DNA of 30,344 nt from contig NW_019091380.1 in the NCBI RefSeq assembly GCF_001949145.1, forward strand, positions 926,868-957,211, in the 5' to 3' direction. Numbering within the stretch: position 1 is the first letter of the stretch; every line of letters begins with the position of its first letter. The DNA comes from Acanthaster planci (taxonomy: Eukaryota > Echinodermata > Asteroidea > Valvatida > Acanthasteridae). A program made the translations under genes and the position numbers. Of the stretch, positions 23,101-30,344 are shown in pieces. The notes below the pieces were generated by a model that saw only the letters and a program-made list of their open reading frames with translations, was not told the DNA's origin and did no database searches.

Positions 23101-26100
23101 CATTTAGTCCTTGCTTAATTGAAGAAAGCAGAGTTTGTGAAATAAGAGACTTTGCTCTCATATTCTTGGCTAACTTGAGTGTGTCATTGCTGACTTTCTT
23201 TGGGAGTCCATGTCAACAGAAGAATGACTTTCAAAGTGGGAAGGGGGCAGTCGTGAGTCCATCAAGCATCAGCCATTAAAACAAGTAGCCATGTTTCAGG
23301 AATTGTAAAAAATCATAGGACCTGCAAAGAAGGGGGGAGCAGGGGCCAAGCCCCCAATCGGAAAAGTGGAAGGGGGGGGGGCACTGGTCCCCCTGCCCCA
23401 AGCCCTGCCCCGGTTTGCGACATGACAGATGTTTAGAGAAGATCGTGAGAATCATTACTGGGGGAGACTGTTACAAGGCAGTGGTGTCAGGATCTGCTGA
23501 GATGAGAAACCTCAAAGAACCTCAAATGAAAAAGCACCGAAGAAAGTTGGCAGAGTCACAGGAACTGAACTTGTTGAGCTTTTCTGTGAGGATGTGATCT
23601 GAGGCTGGGGAAGAGCAACTAGAAATGGGAAGACCAGCCCAAGAGAAGATCCAGTTGAAGTTGGTGTGACTGGCAAAGGTGACAGGCAGACTGGAGCGAA
23701 ACTCAGACCAGGCTGTGTTGGTGCACGTGATCTGAGGACAAGACCACGGAGGGACCATCCCAGGAGCGGCAGAGTGTGCCTTGTACTGAAGACAGTCTAC
23801 AGACACTGGTACAGTGGTGAGTCATTCTCCTTGCAAGTGTGTGGAAGTTGGCAGAAGTGATGCAATAAGTGTATATGCTGAGTGGTTTGTGTACTTTCAA
23901 GATATTGCGAACAGTTCTAGGGATAGAATCGATCGATCTGACAATGATGAAGAGCTAACGTACACTAGAAATGTAAACAATGAATTACCAAATGTCTAAT
24001 CCAACTGGCTAGTCCAGTTTGAACTGGAAAGGATTGAAGTGCAACAGAGAGACCATGAGCTGAAATTCAGCGAGAATAATGGCTTCAAACAGAGAAATAA
24101 GAAGGGGTGAAAATGAAAGAAGTAAGGAAATGATGGATGCACCAAATGTTCAAGTTCTAACAGAAAGTTCTGAGGGATTCTGATGACATTGACATCAGGG
24201 TTACCCTGCCAATTCAAATGTAAAGGCGGTCCACCTCACTGATTTCAGTGACCACCTCAGGCTTTTCTGTTGAATTTTACCACCTCACACTTAAAATATG
24301 GACAAAGACAGAAGGAAAAGCAACATAATTTACGTATTTTGATATAGATGCAAATTGTAATGATAAAGAGGGACACAGAATACAATGTCGATTATTTTTC
24401 TAAAGAGGAAATCCAGACTGAACGTACTATTATACTATTTGGACTTTATTTTAGGCCATTTTGAAAATACTCCCTTTTGTTTTAGGTGCTCCAATTTAGG
24501 CAACATTTGTTTGACCATCTCACACATATCAGTACCCCAAGGGAAACCTGATTGACAAATATCTTTGAAAATTTGAAGGTCATGCATGAATGACAGAAAG
24601 AGCCAGAGAAGCTGAAGTAGGTAAGCCTTTGGCAGACTTAGCTGTGATAGCTTAAAGAGGGTTATGATCATGAAGCACTGGCTGAAGGCTAATGCTTGCA
24701 GAAAAAAAATTAGTAACAGTAGGAAGGGAAGTAATGAGTCTGACAGGGAATGGACAGTCAGGATATATCAGACGTTTATGGATGACTTCAGACAGGGTTG
24801 AAAATTTGTCAGTTATGAAGAAGGTTGTGGTATCCACAACCAAATATTGTGATATTTGGTTGTTTGGCTTGGAAGCAAGAATCTAGACAGTTAGCTGATG
24901 ATTATGTAACAATTAGGAATGGTCTCATGAATCAGGGAGATAGGCAAAGGCTGAAATCTAGAGACATAAGGGAGGAAAAGGGACAGTTATTCATTTTACT
25001 GAATAGAGTGAAAGTATCAGGTAGAGGTTGCTCAAGTTCAGGTTCTCAGAAACAAGACCTAGAAAGGACCTACATGCACATGTATAATAAGTGTTTTAAG
25101 TGTTATGAAATGGTCATAGATGGTTGGAAAGCTGATAGCAGATAGATGCTAGCATGAAAGAGCAAGCAAATGCACAGCCTAAGAAAGTGATTGTTGGTGT
25201 AGATACTAATACTTTTTAATTAAACAAGAGTGTCGGGAAATGAAGCTCAGGGATGTGACAGGGGTACGACCATGTGGCATGGTCGATTACATGTACTTCA
25301 CATGTAGACTGTGAAATATTTAACTGGGTGGATTGAGGTGGCAGTGGCCCCCAGATTACTGTAAATGCTACTCCGGTGGGTAATGAAGTAGGGTTACGTT
25401 ATGCACCAGATGATCTTGCCTTAGCATTTATGTGCAGAAAGGATACAAGAAGCAAGATACGAGGGCAAGAGTGTACTAAAGTTACAAAAACTGACGTTAA
25501 AAATACGTAAGTTGTTGCCAGGCAAAAACGAAACTGAGGAAGTGACATTACGTGAAGATTCAGAAAAGTTCATAGGCACTGAGGAATCTAGAGACTGTTA
25601 TGGTACATCCACAGAGAAGCTACTGGCTCATGTTGTAAAAGATGGTACAAAGTTGTGTAAGAATTTTAAAAATGATTTGGGATAGAGTGATACCTGAGAA
25701 ATATATATCGCTGAGGAAAGAGTGTGTCACTTTGTGAAAAATGGGATCTTGTTCGTATAGAAAATGGAGTCCTTAACAAGCTCAAAGTTTGGATGATATT
25801 TCAGATCATAATTCAAGAGACATACAGAACAAATACAGGTATATCATGCATGGCATGATACACCACTAGCTGGACATCTTGAAACAGATAAAACCAATAA
25901 ACGTCAAGCCAAATCTGCATTCACATGTGGATAATGTTGTACGTGTAAGTCATGTGACTGATGTCAGAAAATGGCACGGCATAATGGAGTGAGCGATGCT
26001 CATGCCAAAATGCTTCCTTTTTATTAATAAGTGCACAGTGAGAAATAGGCAACTACATACCGTGAGGCTATACCAATCTCAAATCAATAAGCAAAAGCCA

Positions 26101-29100
26101 CTGCTGATCAGGCTGCTGGCAAGGGTAGGAATATCAGAAGAAATCATCTCTATCTAAGGGACACACTTCATGTCTTGACTTATGAAAGAAAAGTAAGAGC
26201 TTCGTGGTACATGTATTAGTCATTAAAAGCAAGTCCACGTCACCATCGGACCACAGGTCAAATACTACAGTTTAACAGGACCCTAATTTGCATACAGAGC
26301 GAGTTGTGGGAACACGCATTTGTCTCCACATTCTTTATCTCCACAACATCTGTGTTTCCATGCCTACAACTAACTATGAATCAAGTATATTCTGACTAAT
26401 CTATAATTATGCACGATGAACCTTGAGTGACAAGCCCGACTTCGGATTGACCTGATTTGTACCCCCTAAAAGTACAAAATGCAGCCAACAATAACTTACG
26501 GTTATAGTCAAGGTGACTTTTACTACCAACCTCTCTCTTCTTTGCTGGGGGGGTGGGAACTTCTACAGAGAGTGGTTGTGGCACTTTATACTCTTGACTA
26601 GTTACCAATTTCACAATTTAATACCTCTAATAATAATTATAAGGAACATTTATATTGCGCCGATACTATACAAATATACTCAACTGCACACAACAATACC
26701 CATCACTAGCAGAGATGAAAATCAGGTGTTGGAGAAAGCTTCACGAAAGAGAGGGGTTTTGAGAACCTCTCTAAAATTGAGGTTAAAACCTAAAGTTACA
26801 GAACTTTACAAGGAGCATTTTAATGCTATGACTGTTAGAAACTCATCCGCAAGCAACACATGATGCAGAAGAGCATCTGTATTACATCTATGTAAACCAC
26901 AGTGTTCAGAATGAATCAGGAAAAGTTCGCAGAGCACAACAGTACAAATAGCGACACCACGTGAAGCACTCTCGGCCAATGCAGAAAGCTAAATCCGTTT
27001 GAGCATTGTTTTAACACATGCAGCGCTGTGTTTGAAGATGACAGAGCAGACGGCAACTTACTTTGTGCTGCGTTGCCTGGCTTCTTGAAGTGGTCCCCAT
27101 TCCAGATTGTTGACTGTGAATACCTTCCTTCCGTCTTCACCCTGGGAAAAGTTGAAGACAAACTATTAATTTCAATGCCCCTTGACAAATCGAATCAAAA
27201 GTTCCAATACCAAAGGGTCAACAGTTTTCAAAAACACTCAGTTTTGTCAGTCAAGAAACTTGGGGGAAATGGTTACTGGCAAAACCCAAACATGAAGAAA
27301 TCTAATTGCAAATAAATGTGAAATTTGAACAAAATGCGTTTCTTGGCTAAAGGATCTTTATCACAAAGACAACCGATGGACATTTATGAAGTTTCTCCTG
27401 ACTTTTCAATGCCTTCTTCTCCCTCACCTGTATTGCCATGACATCCACAGGTTCCGTCAGACCTCGGATGACTGCCAGAGCTGCATTGCCCATCCACCTT
27501 CAACCAAAACAAACTAATCTTACGAGACGTCAAAGTTTTGTGGGAGGTTACAGAAACTTCTCCTGCAGTTCCAAACTCATTTTTTTTTTTCATTCATCAA
27601 TCCAGAGCACTAGGGTTGAAACAGCCTAAATGGACCATGTACAATTGTCACCAGTGGTCTCATGTCATTGGATCCAGCAGCAGTAATAGAGGGTGTAGAA
27701 CGCAGTGACACATACCTAGGCGTGATTTCTACACTGTAAAGCTTAGAAATGAAGATTTGATGAAAGGACACAGGTGTGAAATATACCATGCTTGCTACTT
27801 CTAAACTGATCTAAACTTAAAAGCAACGATGTATAATAACACTGTATTCATGCAGTGAATTCACAAGAAGTTAAACGTAATTTCAACTTTCCTGATGTAC
27901 GCTGCGGATGTTTGGTGATCAGCTACACGAGGCAAGGATTTAGTACAAGTGGCTATGGGAAGTTGCTGCAGTCAGTAAGCAATGGCTTCTATCACTGACA
28001 CACTATTTCCAGTTGCATCCGCAACTTCTGGACACATAGCCTTAGTCTCCAGTCAAGACTCACCTCACATCGGATTCGGCATTGGCATACAAGAACCGGG
28101 CCAAGCTGTTTGTGGTGCCGACTGGGATGATCCCCAGAGGCCACCGTACACTGATAGAGGCTTCATCTTCTCTGCGCAGCAGCCCGGTGATGACTTCTCC
28201 TACTGTACCGTCGCCACCGGCAACCACGACTGCATCAGTGGCTTCCAAGTAAGCAGCTTTCTCTTTTGCGTTTCCTTCACTTTCAGTCTGCACACAACAG
28301 AAAAGAAAAGTAATCAATGTTTTAAGAATGTTAAAACAGGTGGAGTAGCATTTTCATCTTAGGAGTGATAACTGGAACAGAGTGACCCGAAAAAAAGGTA
28401 AAATTACAAGCAGCACAAGATCTCCAACTGCATTCTTTTTTTATCATACTTTTCCCTTTTTTGCATCAATTGGGCAGATCCAAAATTGAAAGGAATCACA
28501 AAATGCTTGTCACAAAATAGTTAAAGTCATCTTTTGTGAGCAAACCGAGATGCAAAACATGAATGCCGTGGTACCGTTTGTTTACACTAAAATTGAGGGT
28601 AAATCAAAGAAATCAAAGAACAGTCCTTCTACAATACTACAATTACAAATGCATTCAAAAGTCAACAATACCCAACAAAATGCAATGCACATGCATAATC
28701 AATTTTGCAGATTGTTTTCAAGCTCCTCGGATACTGTAAAATCCCTGACAAAAACATTTTCACACTAGCTGTGATAACGAACCTTTACAGAAGTCTACTC
28801 AATATATTTGAAAGAGCGATAGAAACACAAACTGACTTTTCTTGAGTTGTCAGGGCAAAGGACAAAAGTAAAGGGACCACGTAAGCCCTGCACACATTAA
28901 GTAAGTTGGAATTTATCTTCGCAAGACAGAACTATGAAAACAATGAAGGCAATTCTAGAATGTAATATTTAGTCTGCTTGGGTATTTTTTCTTCTGTTTT
29001 TGTGACAGTGTGGCAGGTACATGTAATGACTTCACAAAACAGGTGCATGTATCTTCCCACGCCCTCACCTTTACAATTTCCATGTCAATGCCAGCAAGAT

Positions 29101-29931
29101 GGAGCAGGGGGGCTGCATTCTTGTCAAACAGCTTCTTTGCCTTCCTACAAAGGAACACACAGCAAATGTATTGCAAAAAGGAAAACTGAAACTAACATTT
29201 ACAAAGCCTAGAGTATGCGTCAGGTATCAACTGGTTTGATCAATATATTACAACTGGACTGGTGTAGTCACGAGTGAAAAATGAAATAGGGGAAATGTTT
29301 ACAGAACTTGTATTGAGTACAATGCTGCATAAATACAGACCCTATGCAGGAACCATAGATGGGGTGTTGTGACTACTTAAAGCCCAACTACCGGTAATTT
29401 TCATTAGTATGTGAAGAAGCCCATAATGCCTTTCTGTGAGTATTCATTATTGAGTGTTGATTATACTGAGTATTAAGTCTAACAAGTATTGAGACAATTT
29501 CATATTCTCCTTGTATTTCCACACTGAGTATTGTATACATGTACACTCAGTATCAAGTATACTGAGTATTGTGAGTTACTCAGTGTTCTTCGTCTGAGTA
29601 TTCAGTGCCAGCCAGTTGTGGTATTTAAGTAAGACTCTCTCTTTGCCATTACTGAGGGGAATAAAGGGACACAAAGCCCACACCATAAATAACTCACCAA
29701 CTTAAGCCAAAATTTGGTCGACTCATGCGCAACACTGAACAAACAGGGCAACCTGCCCAACTGGTTGTTACAACATGAAGGTGTGTTTGAAACAAACTTT
29801 CACAAAGACACAAAACAGCCTGAATAAATGGGGCCAAGTGAAACTTACCCATTTTTGGCTGCTGGGTTTAAGATCACTGTAACTTTCCTGGGTTTTTCTG
29901 TTGCATACTTGATGGTCTCCTGGCCATAAAT
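11042..29931 (-). CDS. AGK: AGK homologue (mitochondrial acylglycerol kinase), 5' exons missing
   Basis: Eleven exons in transcript order: 29931-29849, 29144-29069, 28287-28064, 27497-27428, 27141-27062, 14057-13997, 12825-12675, 12574-12453, 12073-12006, 11529-11448 and 11182-11042. They total 1158 nt, joining in phase to 385 residues plus a stop (human AGK 422). The DAGK catalytic domain is clear: VTVILNPAAKNGKAKKLFDK, then VVVAGGDGTVGEVITGLLRR with the GGDGT nucleotide-binding loop intact, then PLGIIPVGTTNSLARF. Human AGK has a changed GETSSLS at that last place, so this protein keeps the ancestral GTTNSLA form. RYWYFGSLKWK and the C-terminal ILPKKLQFF are AGK-specific. AGK makes lysophosphatidic and phosphatidic acid in mitochondria and is a TIM22 subunit (family knowledge). 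The start codon and membrane anchor lie beyond the right edge. Confidence 0.93.
11448..11529 (-). CDS. AGK: AGK exon: HHVHATLARASFSLHLSQ
   Basis: Acceptor cttcaccctgccag; phase 2 in, phase 0 out. Its 27 residues compare with 28 in human; HVHAT-LARASFSLHLSQ parallels human HVEGTECLQASQCTLLIPE. The donor CAA|gtcggc is weak, so the 3' end of this exon is the least certain in the gene. Confidence 0.65.
12006..12073 (-). CDS. AGK: AGK exon: TKGPAELSRTEYIREG
   Basis: Acceptor tttggttccatag, donor GG|gtaggt; phase 0 in, phase 2 out. The block LSRTEYIREG aligns with human ISKGDFITIG. Similarity is moderate, but the phase and splice sites fit exactly. Confidence 0.75.
12453..12574 (-). CDS. AGK: AGK exon: acidic stretch and TTELVVATGNRDV
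   Basis: Acceptor attgtgtttcag, donor ATG|gtttgt; phase 1 in, phase 0 out. An acidic start (ESEANTDDEGTEAEKE) is followed by a strand that matches human DVQLSTIELSITTRNN. Confidence 0.85.
12675..12825 (-). CDS. AGK: AGK exon: variable linker with WWAWLQRLM
   Basis: Acceptor actcctaaatag, donor G|gtataatg; phase 0 in, phase 1 out. Starts AWPPVLKANIKHRP (human EWPQTHQASISYTGP) and runs to WWAWLQRLMIWRNSPKESK, corresponding to the human RILRRLASYWAQPQD region. Confidence 0.87.
13058..13235. mobile_element. Possible pogo/Tigger-type DNA transposon or MITE fragment
   Basis: The stretch begins CAGTCAACTCTTATTATAAA and repeats the phrase GGTTATACAACAAAC / TTGTTAGAGCGAAAT around GGTCCCGATGAAAATGTGCAC. 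This wording is typical of the termini of pogo/Tigger-like elements that read TTATAACGAA. No transposase ORF is present and the right end is not defined. The call rests on motif recognition only. Confidence 0.4.
13997..14057 (-). CDS. AGK: AGK exon: YWYFGSLKWKLTYVFATLKN
   Basis: Acceptor gttctttttcag, donor AAT|gtaagt; phase 2 in, phase 0 out. Matches human KYWYLGPLKIKAAHFFSTLK closely, which proves that AGK continues across the 13-kb intron. Confidence 0.93.
14058..17070. other. AGK intron sequence without a recognised gene
   Basis: AT-rich intron on the AGK template. ORFs here are short and show no domain. One notable item is the promoter-like cassette at 15132-15195. A TTATTATCATTATTA simple repeat lies at about 14665-14735. 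Confidence 0.6.
15132..15195 (-). promoter_or_regulatory. Third, diverged copy of a CRE/GC-box-like cassette
   Basis: GCTTTACTGCAAAC... and CCCGCCCACTGTATGTGACG align with the core of the tandem duplication at 20479-20540 and 21939-22000. On the minus strand it reads TGCGTCAC (CRE-like), then CAGTGGGCGGG (GC box), like a compact promoter. No adjacent transcript was identified. Confidence 0.45.
17071..18237 (+). CDS. Intronless class A (rhodopsin-type) GPCR nested in AGK intron
   Basis: One exon of 388 codons. Seven hydrophobic segments are visible: TM1 about 84-110, TM2 120-145 (MTAADLGLG, Asp2.50), TM3 159-182 followed by DRY at 183-185, TM4 205-226, TM5 247-270, TM6 303-328 and TM7 338-358. 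C159 and C238 are placed for the conserved extracellular disulphide. TM7 has NVVIY in place of NPxxY, and TM6 lacks CWxP, keeping only LLP. N-glycosylation sites NDS and NET lie in the N-terminus. Helix 8 starts RNTEIRKATKQ and has Cys379 as a possible palmitoylation site. The first ATG gives an unusually long N-terminus; ATGs at 17215, 17233 or 17290 are equally possible. The ligand is unknown. The helix-8 wording resembles the lipid/melanocortin (MECA) group, but only weakly. Strand is opposite to the host gene. Confidence 0.85.
   Translation: MDAGLIKYVYVDHGANEVVVLWTTFTQTHTYTTLFGEHAVFLLNSAPSMTRTTSMQKLMDLGFYNDSLHGASAMPENETNTDYVYTITACIFLLISTALLFILNPLCLLALRHVNTVYDTTKVFLRSMTAADLGLGIFGAAPMTVSTFCGTWPFGDAMCGLQSFLYISFITSSLLSLLLLSADRYISVVYALRYHALVTVKRARIAACAAWVIGLCTATGAGILASWETIYSKGALACTFYKPGTDVLIYLQVTFASTVLSSLLALLTVHCRLSLISRHHARRIHADNQLAEQGNQPARPKHRALNTLFLVALSALFLNLLPVLFLFLSHNPSYKVTTFFLTLLPCLTNSWVNVVIYYFRNTEIRKATKQLLLSYYHFCKRGNPFNTQ
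18238..18583. other. GPCR downstream sequence
   Basis: Presumed 3' UTR and AGK intron. No clear AATAAA was seen before the assembly gap, so the GPCR poly(A) site may lie in the gap. Confidence 0.4.
18584..19397. other. Assembly gap (814 N)
   Basis: A run of N. The left flank ends ATGTACAT and the right flank begins CATGCAC, the palindromic repeat type seen elsewhere in this window, which may be why assembly failed. Open frames reported through it are artefacts. Confidence 0.99.
19398..19974. other. AGK intron sequence, nothing recognised
   Basis: AT-rich, with no ORF of note on either strand and no repeat recognised. Confidence 0.5.
19975..20765. repeat. Diverged tandem duplication, copy 1
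   Basis: Aligns along its length with 21430-22225 at an offset of about 1460 bp; most of it is roughly 70-80% similar by eye with small indels. The core 20479-20540 is almost unchanged. Matching landmarks include GTGACAACTT, CAAATGGATACCTC...AGCCATTGC, CAAAGTCAC, the core, ATTCATTA(G/C)AATTAAC and GTGTATC(A/G)TGA. Confidence 0.85.
20479..20540 (-). promoter_or_regulatory. Conserved core of tandem repeat copy 1
   Basis: 62 bp matching 21939-22000 with only two mismatches, including 42 bp identical (20499-20540). On the minus strand it runs CGTCAC, then AGTGGGCAGGGCTTCTGGGTCA, then ATGTTGCAGCAAAGC. That combines a CRE-like box, a GC-rich box and a nuclear-receptor-like GGGTCA half-site just before an ATG. 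Confidence 0.5.
21430..22225. repeat. Diverged tandem duplication, copy 2
   Basis: Partner of 19975-20765. In this copy one minus-strand frame stays open across 21853-21626 and includes phrases also readable in copy 1 (FIGxxNGKTxTVTL and ICIxGxGQYC). Substitutions between the copies do not clearly favour silent positions, so coding is not established. Confidence 0.85.
21939..22000 (-). promoter_or_regulatory. Conserved core of tandem repeat copy 2
   Basis: Same CRE-like, GC-box and GGGTCA arrangement as copy 1, with the same ATGTTGCAGCAAAGC following on the minus strand. A one-base indel just after shifts the reading frame between the copies. Confidence 0.5.
22520..22816 (+). CDS. Unassigned ORF, possibly a first coding exon
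   Basis: 98 codons starting MEAPLVGTALRWFTNDFEMH. I do not recognise the protein. Composition is protein-like (mixed hydrophobic and charged, helical) up to about residue 75, then less so. A donor-like CTCAAG|gtatac at about 22665 would end a 49-residue first exon, but no matching downstream exon was found. The ATG follows GAGAGGGCGCAATTTTCCTAGCA, a plausible short leader. It lies antisense within the AGK intron, just before the retrotransposon remnant. It could be a nested gene, a retrocopy fragment or chance. Confidence 0.3.
   Translation: MEAPLVGTALRWFTNDFEMHVLRALRYQKTIHFRPTWLFLTDEGMLVLKVYVDSRDKLLLLQSLVSGARKILLKVVNILPQNDLICSASVYFRQFLSS
22817..23899. other. AGK intron sequence with G/C homopolymer patch
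   Basis: No gene recognised. A G-rich and C-rich patch lies at about 23331-23412 (runs of up to ten G facing short C runs), able to form strong secondary structure and prone to sequencing error. Confidence 0.5.
23900..26130 (+). pseudogene. Decayed Ty3/gypsy-type LTR retrotransposon remnant
   Basis: The clearest part is at about 25845-26025, where one plus frame reads YHAWHDTPLAGHLETDKTNK and continues to CTCKSCD and CQKMARHNGVSDAH. This is the HHCC zinc-binding N-terminal region of a Ty3/gypsy integrase (usual form H-D-x-PLAGH...C-x2-C), broken by two stop codons and lacking the usual middle part. Upstream, RKECVTLCEKWDLVRIENGV (25717 onward, in pieces) fits the preceding linker. Further upstream FELERIEVQQRDHELK (about 24019-24066) looks like the charged gag start. 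Reverse transcriptase is not recognisable and probably deleted. LTRs were not found. It sits inside the AGK intron, antisense to the host gene. Confidence 0.55.
24823..24862. repeat. Two overlapping, mutually exclusive hairpins
   Basis: GGTTGTGG/CCACAACC (24823-24830 with 24834-24841) and CAACCAAATA/TATTTGGTTG (24837-24846 with 24853-24862) are both perfect and share the bases CAACC, so only one stem can form at a time. They lie inside the retrotransposon remnant. Confidence 0.8.
26634..26790 (+). repeat. Probable interspersed repeat
   Basis: ATTATAAGGAACATTTATAT, then TGCGCCGATACTATACAAAT and AAATCAGGTGTTGGAGAAAG, ending GAGGGGTTTTGAGAACCTCTC. This resembles a widespread animal repeat of the form ACATTTATATAGCGC...AAAGAGATGGGTTTTGAG. 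Recognition is by wording only; the family cannot be named. Confidence 0.4.
27062..27141 (-). CDS. AGK: AGK exon: KVFTVNNLEWGPLQEARQRS
   Basis: Acceptor ttttcccag, donor AA|gtaagt; phase 0 in, phase 2 out. Parallel to human PVFAMTGLRWGSFRDAGVKVS. The following intron is about 13 kb and hosts the nested GPCR and repeats. Confidence 0.9.
27428..27497 (-). CDS. AGK: AGK exon: MGNAALAVIRGLTEPVDVMA
   Basis: Acceptor ttggttgaag, donor CAG|gtgagg; phase 2 in, phase 0 out. Matches human ITDATLAIVKGETVPLDVLQ. Confidence 0.9.
27690..27950 (+). pseudogene. Probable LINE reverse-transcriptase C-terminal remnant
   Basis: GVERSDTYLGVIST is followed, after a frame break, by LRNEDLMKGHRCEIYHACYF, then NNTVFMQ and LMYAADVW, with stop codons in between. 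The order YLGV ... about 60 residues ... LxYAADVW fits the end of CR1/Jockey-type LINE reverse transcriptases (YLG...LLYGSEVW). It is short, decayed and intronic. Confidence 0.35.
28064..28287 (-). CDS. AGK: AGK exon: GGDGT catalytic loop
   Basis: Acceptor gttgtgtgcag, donor AG|gtgagt; phase 0 in, phase 2 out. Encodes the core DAGK motif VVVAGGDGTVGEVITGLLRR and GIIPVGTTNSLARFLY. It is the longest AGK exon here and the clearest identification of the family. Confidence 0.95.
29069..29144 (-). CDS. AGK: AGK exon: KAKKLFDKNAAPLLHLAG
   Basis: Acceptor tcctttgtag, donor AAG|gtgagg; phase 2 in, phase 0 out. Nearly identical to human KARTLFEKNAAPILHLSG. Confidence 0.93.
29435..29605. repeat. Degenerate GAGTATT / ACTGAGTATTG repeat cluster
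   Basis: About ten copies of (CT)GAGTATT or its reverse complement AATACTC(AG), some in inverted pairs around GTATACATGTACACTCAGTA. In an AGK intron. Confidence 0.7.
29849..29931 (-). CDS. AGK: AGK exon (first in window): start of the kinase domain
   Basis: Acceptor ttctcgtag, donor GG|gtaagt; phase 0 in, phase 2 out. Encodes IYGQETIKYATEKPRK then VTVILNPAAKN, matching human VFGNQ...KKATVFLNPAACKG. Confidence 0.9.
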
Positions 29932-30220
29932 CTACGAGAAGGTTGAAAGTCTCAAATTGATTAAAGAAAAAAAAAAGAAAAAAACACCTGATCACACTGT
30001 ACAATTTATTACACTCAGGAAGTATGCCGACTTTAATTACATGCTCTCTAAATAAACTTGAACATGTACAGCGTACATACATTGATTATATCAGTGTAAT
30101 AGTTGAGACCACTGGAGAACTTCACAAGACCAACACAAGACCTCCAGTCTGAATTCAAGTCACAAGCTTTTCAAATGAACTGCAGCAAAAGTATTCCCTT
30201 TTCACCCTGTTACATATGTA
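29932..30220. other. AGK intron, upstream side
   Basis: No exon that could carry the AGK N-terminus (mitochondrial/membrane segment) was recognised here on the minus strand, so the first exon(s) lie outside the window. Confidence 0.6.
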
Positions 30221-30344
30221 CTTGTGCATGGTCTCCTGACTGGTCTTGTGACTGGTCTTGTGCATGGTGTTGTGACTGGTCTTGTGCATGGTGTTGTGAC
30301 TGGTCTTGTGCATGGTGTTGTGACTGGTCTCGTGCATGGTCTTG
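30221..30344. repeat. Minisatellite, 12-bp base unit in 24-bp higher-order repeats
   Basis: TGGTCTTGTGCA and TGGTGTTGTGAC alternate as 12-mers, giving a 24-bp repeat (about 4-5 copies) that runs off the right edge. The minus strand is open and reads MHKTSHNT repeatedly because 24 is divisible by three. This is a by-product of the repeat, not evidence of a protein. Confidence 0.92.

Noticed and set aside
24692-25145. Two overlapping plus-strand ORFs as genuine genes; CFKC near 25113 as a gag zinc knuckle
   Set aside because: CFKCYEMVIDGW lacks the His and final Cys of a zinc knuckle. The ORFs are treated as part of the decayed retroelement.
30155-30337. ORF of MHKTSHNT repeats as a gene
   Set aside because: Openness follows from a 24-bp repeat without a stop codon; no other protein features.
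1-30344. CRISPR arrays, bacterial operons, phage genes
   Set aside because: The only regular repeats are a minisatellite and simple repeats without spacers, and all identified genes are spliced animal genes or animal GPCRs.

Overview
The window is invertebrate nuclear DNA: short exons with GT-AG splice sites, long introns, decayed transposons and one assembly gap. The encoded proteins resemble vertebrate ones closely, and palindromic ACATGTAC satellite tracts are present. Together these suggest an invertebrate deuterostome, most likely an amphioxus (Branchiostoma-like). The species call is inference. No bacterial or viral genome features were seen.

Layout. (1) 1-872, minus strand: the start of a C2H2 zinc-finger gene that runs off the left edge. 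(2) 873-3927: no gene recognised; it holds a CATGTA palindromic repeat and simple tracts. (3) 3928-8783, plus strand: a complete six-exon CCDC134 gene (ER/secretory protein ending in RGEL). Its first intron has the hallmarks of a minor-spliceosome (U12) intron, and intron 4 carries a near-perfect 55-bp inverted repeat. (4) 11042-29931, minus strand: eleven exons of AGK, the mitochondrial acylglycerol kinase. They cover everything except the N-terminal exon(s), which lie beyond the right edge. CCDC134 and AGK converge, and their candidate poly(A) signals are only about 35 bp apart, so the mature 3' ends probably overlap.

AGK has a 13-kb intron (13998-27061) that acts as a container. It holds, on the opposite strand, an intronless class A GPCR gene (17071-18237). 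It also holds an 814-base gap, a diverged tandem duplication of about 790 bp with a strongly conserved promoter-like core (plus a third, older copy), an unassigned 98-codon ORF, and a Ty3/gypsy-type retrotransposon fossil with a recognisable integrase zinc-binding region. Smaller AGK introns hold a probable LINE reverse-transcriptase remnant and a GAGTATT-rich degenerate repeat. A 12/24-bp minisatellite runs off the right edge.

Exon boundaries were set by eye from reading-frame phase, splice consensus and remembered similarity to the vertebrate proteins. No alignment or transcript data were available. All exon phases of both spliced genes join without a frameshift or internal stop.
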